NCBI RefSeq assembly: GCF_003605385.1
Contig: NZ_QYTV02000013.1
Coordinates: forward strand, 22,284-86,283
Origin: Siminovitchia acidinfaciens
Lineage (GTDB): Bacteria; Bacillota; Bacilli; Bacillales; Bacillaceae_C
Direction of reading: 5' to 3'
DNA: 64,000 nucleotides
Shown: one piece after another, positions 61,326 through 64,000 of the stretch
Numbering within the stretch: position 1 is the first letter of the stretch
How the letters are laid out: each line of letters opens with the position of its first letter
Notes under the pieces: model-generated
The model's database searches: none
What the model was told of the DNA's origin: nothing
The model's input: only the letters and a program-made list of their open reading frames with translations
Translations under genes and position numbers: made by a program

Positions 61326-62279
61326 ATGAAAAAGTGGACATTATTCATCATGCTCGTAATAGCAGCAGTTGTGTTTACTGCATGCGGAACGAAAGAAAGC
61401 CAATCCGGTGAAAAAGATTTGAATGGCACGGAAAAGCAGACAGATGAAATTTCGATCAAGCATGAATATGGTGAAGCAACCATAAAGAAGAATCCAGAAA
61501 ATGTTGTTGTTTTTGACTTTGGAATACTGGATACCCTTGATGAATTGGGAATCAAAGTAACCGGTGTACCACAGGTCACCGTTCCGTCGTATCTCGAAAA
61601 ATATTCCGGTAAGGAATATACAAATGTCGGAAGCTTAAAAGAGCCTGATTTCGAAGCAATTCATGATTTGAAGCCGGATGTCATTTTCATATCGGCCCGC
61701 CAGGCGGAATTGTATGATCAATTTGCAGAAATTGCTCCTACTGTGTATATGGGAATGGATTACAATAATTATTTGGAATCTTTCAAAGACAACATGAATA
61801 CGATCGGCAAAGTTTTTGACAAAGAAGAAGAAGTTAAAGCCGAACTTGCTGACATTGACAATCAAATTGCGGCTGTAAAAGAAAAGACAGAGTCCCTTGA
61901 TAAAAATGCGTTGATCGTATTGGCAAATGAAGGAAAAGTAAGCGCCTATGGTCCGAAATCACGCTTTGGCTTGATCCACGATGTCCTAGGCTTTAAAGCA
62001 GCCGATGAAAATATTGAAGTGTCTACACATGGACAAGGAATATCATTTGAATATATTTTAGAAAAAAATCCGGATATCCTATTCGTCATCGACAGAAATG
62101 CAGCGATTGAGGAAAACGCGGAGCCTGCAAAAGAAGCGGTCGAGAATGATCTTGTGAAAAAGACTACAGCATATAAAGAGGGTAAAATCATTTACCTTGA
62201 TGCGGAATACTGGTATCTATCCGGCGGAGGATTGACATCCATAAAAGAAATGATCAAGAGTGTTGAACAGGCATACTGA
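61326..62279 (+). CDS. yclQ: Iron-siderophore substrate-binding lipoprotein (YclQ-like)
   Basis: 317 residues, the length of B. subtilis YclQ. The signal peptide ends FTAC with lipid-attached Cys20, followed by a Ser/Glu/Lys linker. The class III binding-protein fold shows NVVVFDFGILDTLDELG and ALIVLANEGKVSAYGPKSRF. ATG 61326 with AAGGGG 9 bases upstream; the open frame back to 61287 overlaps yclP. Delivers petrobactin-type ferric complexes to the permeases. Confidence 0.92.
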   Translation: MKKWTLFIMLVIAAVVFTACGTKESQSGEKDLNGTEKQTDEISIKHEYGEATIKKNPENVVVFDFGILDTLDELGIKVTGVPQVTVPSYLEKYSGKEYTNVGSLKEPDFEAIHDLKPDVIFISARQAELYDQFAEIAPTVYMGMDYNNYLESFKDNMNTIGKVFDKEEEVKAELADIDNQIAAVKEKTESLDKNALIVLANEGKVSAYGPKSRFGLIHDVLGFKAADENIEVSTHGQGISFEYILEKNPDILFVIDRNAAIEENAEPAKEAVENDLVKKTTAYKEGKIIYLDAEYWYLSGGGLTSIKEMIKSVEQAY

Positions 62280-62288
62280 TAAAAGAGG

Positions 62289-62320
62289 GCCGCTGCAAAT
62301 GGTGCAGCGGCTTTTTCTTT
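62289..62320 (+). terminator. Terminator of the siderophore importer operon
   Basis: GCCGCTGCA / TGCAGCGGC with a TTTTTCTTT tail. Confidence 0.9.
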
Positions 62321-62389
62321 GACAAGACATTAGAATAACGATAGTAATGAAACTAAAGACAAAGAAAATGAAGGAGTTGTCCTGCTTCA

Positions 62390-63388
62390 ATGAGATTAAG
62401 TGTTATCGATCAATCTCCCATTGCCTCGAATAAGACAGCAAGGGAAGCATTAATGGATTCTTTAAAATTAGCGCAGGAAGCAGAGCGGCTCGGATACACT
62501 CGGTATTGGATTGCGGAACACCATGATTTACCAGGGCTTGCCTGTTCCGCGCCCGAAGTCATGCTGGGCTTCATCGGGGGGAGAACAAGCACTATCCGGA
62601 TTGGCTCGGGTGCAGTTTTGCTTCCGCATTACAAGCCGTATAAGGTGGCTGAAATATATAATATGCTGGCAACTCTTTTCCCTGATCGAATAGACATAGG
62701 CATCGGACGTGCACCGGGCGGATCCGCCGAAGCGACCGAGGCACTTTCCAGCAATTTTTTACAGAACGTATGGAAGCTTCCTGAGCTGGTCGATGAATTA
62801 CTGACATTTATAAATGATGATTTTCAGGCAGAGAATGAACATTCCAAACTGTCGGCTTCTCCTATTCCAAAAATACAGCCCATGCCTTGGATTCTTGGAA
62901 CGAGCGAGAAGAGTGCTGTACTCGCAGCCGAAAAAGGAATTGCATATAATTTTGGCCACTTCATGAGTGACAAGGAAGGAAAAACGATTGTTCAAAAATA
63001 TATCGAATATTTTCAGCCTGCTACAGAAGAGCATGAACCGACAGTTATCATAACAGCGAATGCTATTTGTGCTTCAACTAAAGAACAGGCAGAGGAAAAC
63101 GCACTCTGTTCGTTGATCTGGGAGATCCAGAAAGAAAAAGGTGATGGTAAGAATGGCATTCCATCAATTCAGGAAGCGGTTAAATATCCTTTATCTGTAA
63201 AAGAAAAAGAAACGGTTGAAATTAAGAAAAAGAAAATGATTCTTGGCAGCCCGAAAGAAGTGAAAGAGAAAATAGTGGCATTCCAAGAGCAATACAAAGC
63301 GCATGAAATAATGATCAACACAAATACCTTCTCGACTGATGACCGGATTCAATCCTATAAGCTGATAGCAAAAGAAATGCTCACCTAA
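62390..63388 (+). CDS. LLM-class flavin-dependent oxidoreductase
   Basis: 332 residues of the bacterial-luciferase-like family (MsnO8/YwcH type). RYWIAEHHDLPGLACSAPEV near the N-terminus, RIGSGAVLLPHYKPYKVAE and DRIDIGIGRAPGG are hallmark segments. Uses FMN; the substrate is unknown. ATG 62390 with a somewhat distant AAGGAG (13 bases). No operon partner. Confidence 0.87.
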   Translation: MRLSVIDQSPIASNKTAREALMDSLKLAQEAERLGYTRYWIAEHHDLPGLACSAPEVMLGFIGGRTSTIRIGSGAVLLPHYKPYKVAEIYNMLATLFPDRIDIGIGRAPGGSAEATEALSSNFLQNVWKLPELVDELLTFINDDFQAENEHSKLSASPIPKIQPMPWILGTSEKSAVLAAEKGIAYNFGHFMSDKEGKTIVQKYIEYFQPATEEHEPTVIITANAICASTKEQAEENALCSLIWEIQKEKGDGKNGIPSIQEAVKYPLSVKEKETVEIKKKKMILGSPKEVKEKIVAFQEQYKAHEIMINTNTFSTDDRIQSYKLIAKEMLT

Positions 63389-63448
63389 ACAGAATAATTT
63401 CCCCTTGTTATCACATGATAAGAGGAAAATAATTGGGAGTGAATTTAA

Positions 63449-63634
63449 TTGGATTTGAACCGAATAAAGCAAATTTTATCGTCATCAGCCGATATTGAAG
63501 TGAAATACAATGGGGTATCTGTTTGGATAGATAAAGTGAACGAAGACGGAAAAACAGCAACCGTTCATTTGCGGGGACCGAATCAATTTGAGGAGAGGTC
63601 AAATGCGGAAATATCGCAATTGATAGAGGAATGA
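63449..63634 (+). CDS. sspH: H-type small acid-soluble spore protein
   Basis: 61 residues, TTG start with GGGAGTG. DLNRIKQILSSSADIEVKYN, GVSVWIDKVNEDGKTATVHL fits the SspH family (pattern VxYNGVPVWI). Minor SASP made in the forespore late in sporulation. A terminator follows the stop. Confidence 0.92.
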   Translation: MDLNRIKQILSSSADIEVKYNGVSVWIDKVNEDGKTATVHLRGPNQFEERSNAEISQLIEE

Positions 63635-63638
63635 TGAA

Positions 63639-63671
63639 ATGCCGTCCATGGGGGCGGCATTTATTTTTTCC
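63639..63671 (+). terminator. Terminator after sspH
   Basis: ATGCCGTCC / GGGCGGCAT with a TTATTTTTT tail. Confidence 0.8.
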
Positions 63672-64000
63672 TTTTTTCAGGGATGGATAACAACCTTCAG
63701 AGGGGTATAGTATAAACCAACCAAAATGAAGAGGATGTTCATTAATATGCAATCTTTTCTATCGGAGGATCGCTACTCCAAAGAATATAACTGGCTGATT
63801 ATGTCTATTTGAGGAAACAGCTTTCTTTATTTAACTAATCCGCTAATAGCTTGTGAAGACCGTACTTAAACTAACGGGGGCTTTAGCAAAATAACTGCTG
63901 AAATATTTTGCAGCTTTCATGGTTTTCAATATTCCACAATCGGGCGCGATTGTGGAGAAACCCGGAGAATTAAAGTAAGATCACCGATAAAATGTATATC
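63672..64000. other. Right-end stretch without a supportable gene
   Basis: A 25-codon frame from ATG 63735 (MFINMQSFLSEDRYSKEY) ends at 63812 and may be the 5' end of a broken gene; not identified. A repeat B hairpin is at 63932-63965. Confidence 0.35.
63932..63965 (+). repeat. Dispersed repeat family B, copy 8 (perfect hairpin)
   Basis: TCCACAATCG-GGCG-CGATTGTGGA, 10 perfect pairs with a 4-base loop; shares GGGCGCGATTGTGGA with the copy at 14366-14398. Confidence 0.65.

Overview
The window looks like chromosomal DNA of an endospore-forming Bacillaceae bacterium. The base composition is moderately low in GC, and SD sequences are strong (AGGAGG or GGGGAGG) with frequent GTG and TTG starts. 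Sporulation and germination genes are present (spoVK, spoIIP, a gerA-type operon, sirA, a spo0E-like gene, sspH, a yjcZ-like gene). The backbone order spoVK-hflX-ynbB-glnA and lexA/yneA-yneB-ynzC-tkt-sirA-yneF-ccdC-yneK matches the known Bacillus subtilis arrangement. I cannot name the species.

Layout. 0-5.6 kb is conserved backbone (spoVK, hflX, ynbB, glnA), but glnR is missing from its usual place before glnA. 5.6-16.3 kb is an accessory region in decay. It holds an endolysin, a DinB-family gene, a yolD-type pair, a quinone-oxidoreductase-like gene, an fbpA-like gene and a DUF1064-like phage gene, mostly broken by single stop codons or frameshifts. Among them are intact single genes (APC permease plus AdaA-like protein, LysE exporter, small membrane proteins) separated by copies of a short dispersed repeat. 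16.3-20.5 kb is a gerA/gerB/gerC germinant-receptor operon. 21.3-22.6 kb has panD and a universal stress gene.

22.9-28.7 kb is a molybdenum hydroxylase (xanthine dehydrogenase type) operon of six overlapping genes. It is preceded by a consensus promoter, a guanine-class purine riboswitch and an intrinsic terminator whose 5' arm is the 3' strand of the aptamer P1 helix, which predicts an ON switch. 28.8-35 kb carries stress genes (ferritin, a KGG-repeat hydrophilin and katE, the last two with sigma-B-like promoters) and a secreted M14 carboxypeptidase. 35.2-45 kb is the SOS and replication region: spoIIP, lexA divergent from an unusual yneA-position gene and yneB, then ynzC, tkt, sirA, yneF, a spo0E-like gene, ccdC, a crcB pair and yneK. 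45-51.4 kb has DUF1659/DUF2922/yvrJ, sbcDC and bcrC.

51.5-62.3 kb is a metal-homeostasis block. An M-box magnesium riboswitch and a short acidic leader ORF precede mgtE. Two divergent P1B-4 type metal ATPases (PfeT-like) share a control region with two Fur boxes and a PerR-like box. An ecsC-family gene follows, then a Fur-boxed yclNOPQ-type ferric-siderophore importer. The window ends with an LLM-type flavin oxidoreductase, sspH and one more copy of the dispersed repeat.

The most interesting signals are the predicted ON guanine riboswitch on a purine-catabolic operon, the mgtE leader ORF with an acidic N-terminus, the ynzC start buried in a terminator hairpin, the cassette-like repeat array, and the LysM-less SOS membrane peptide in the yneA position.
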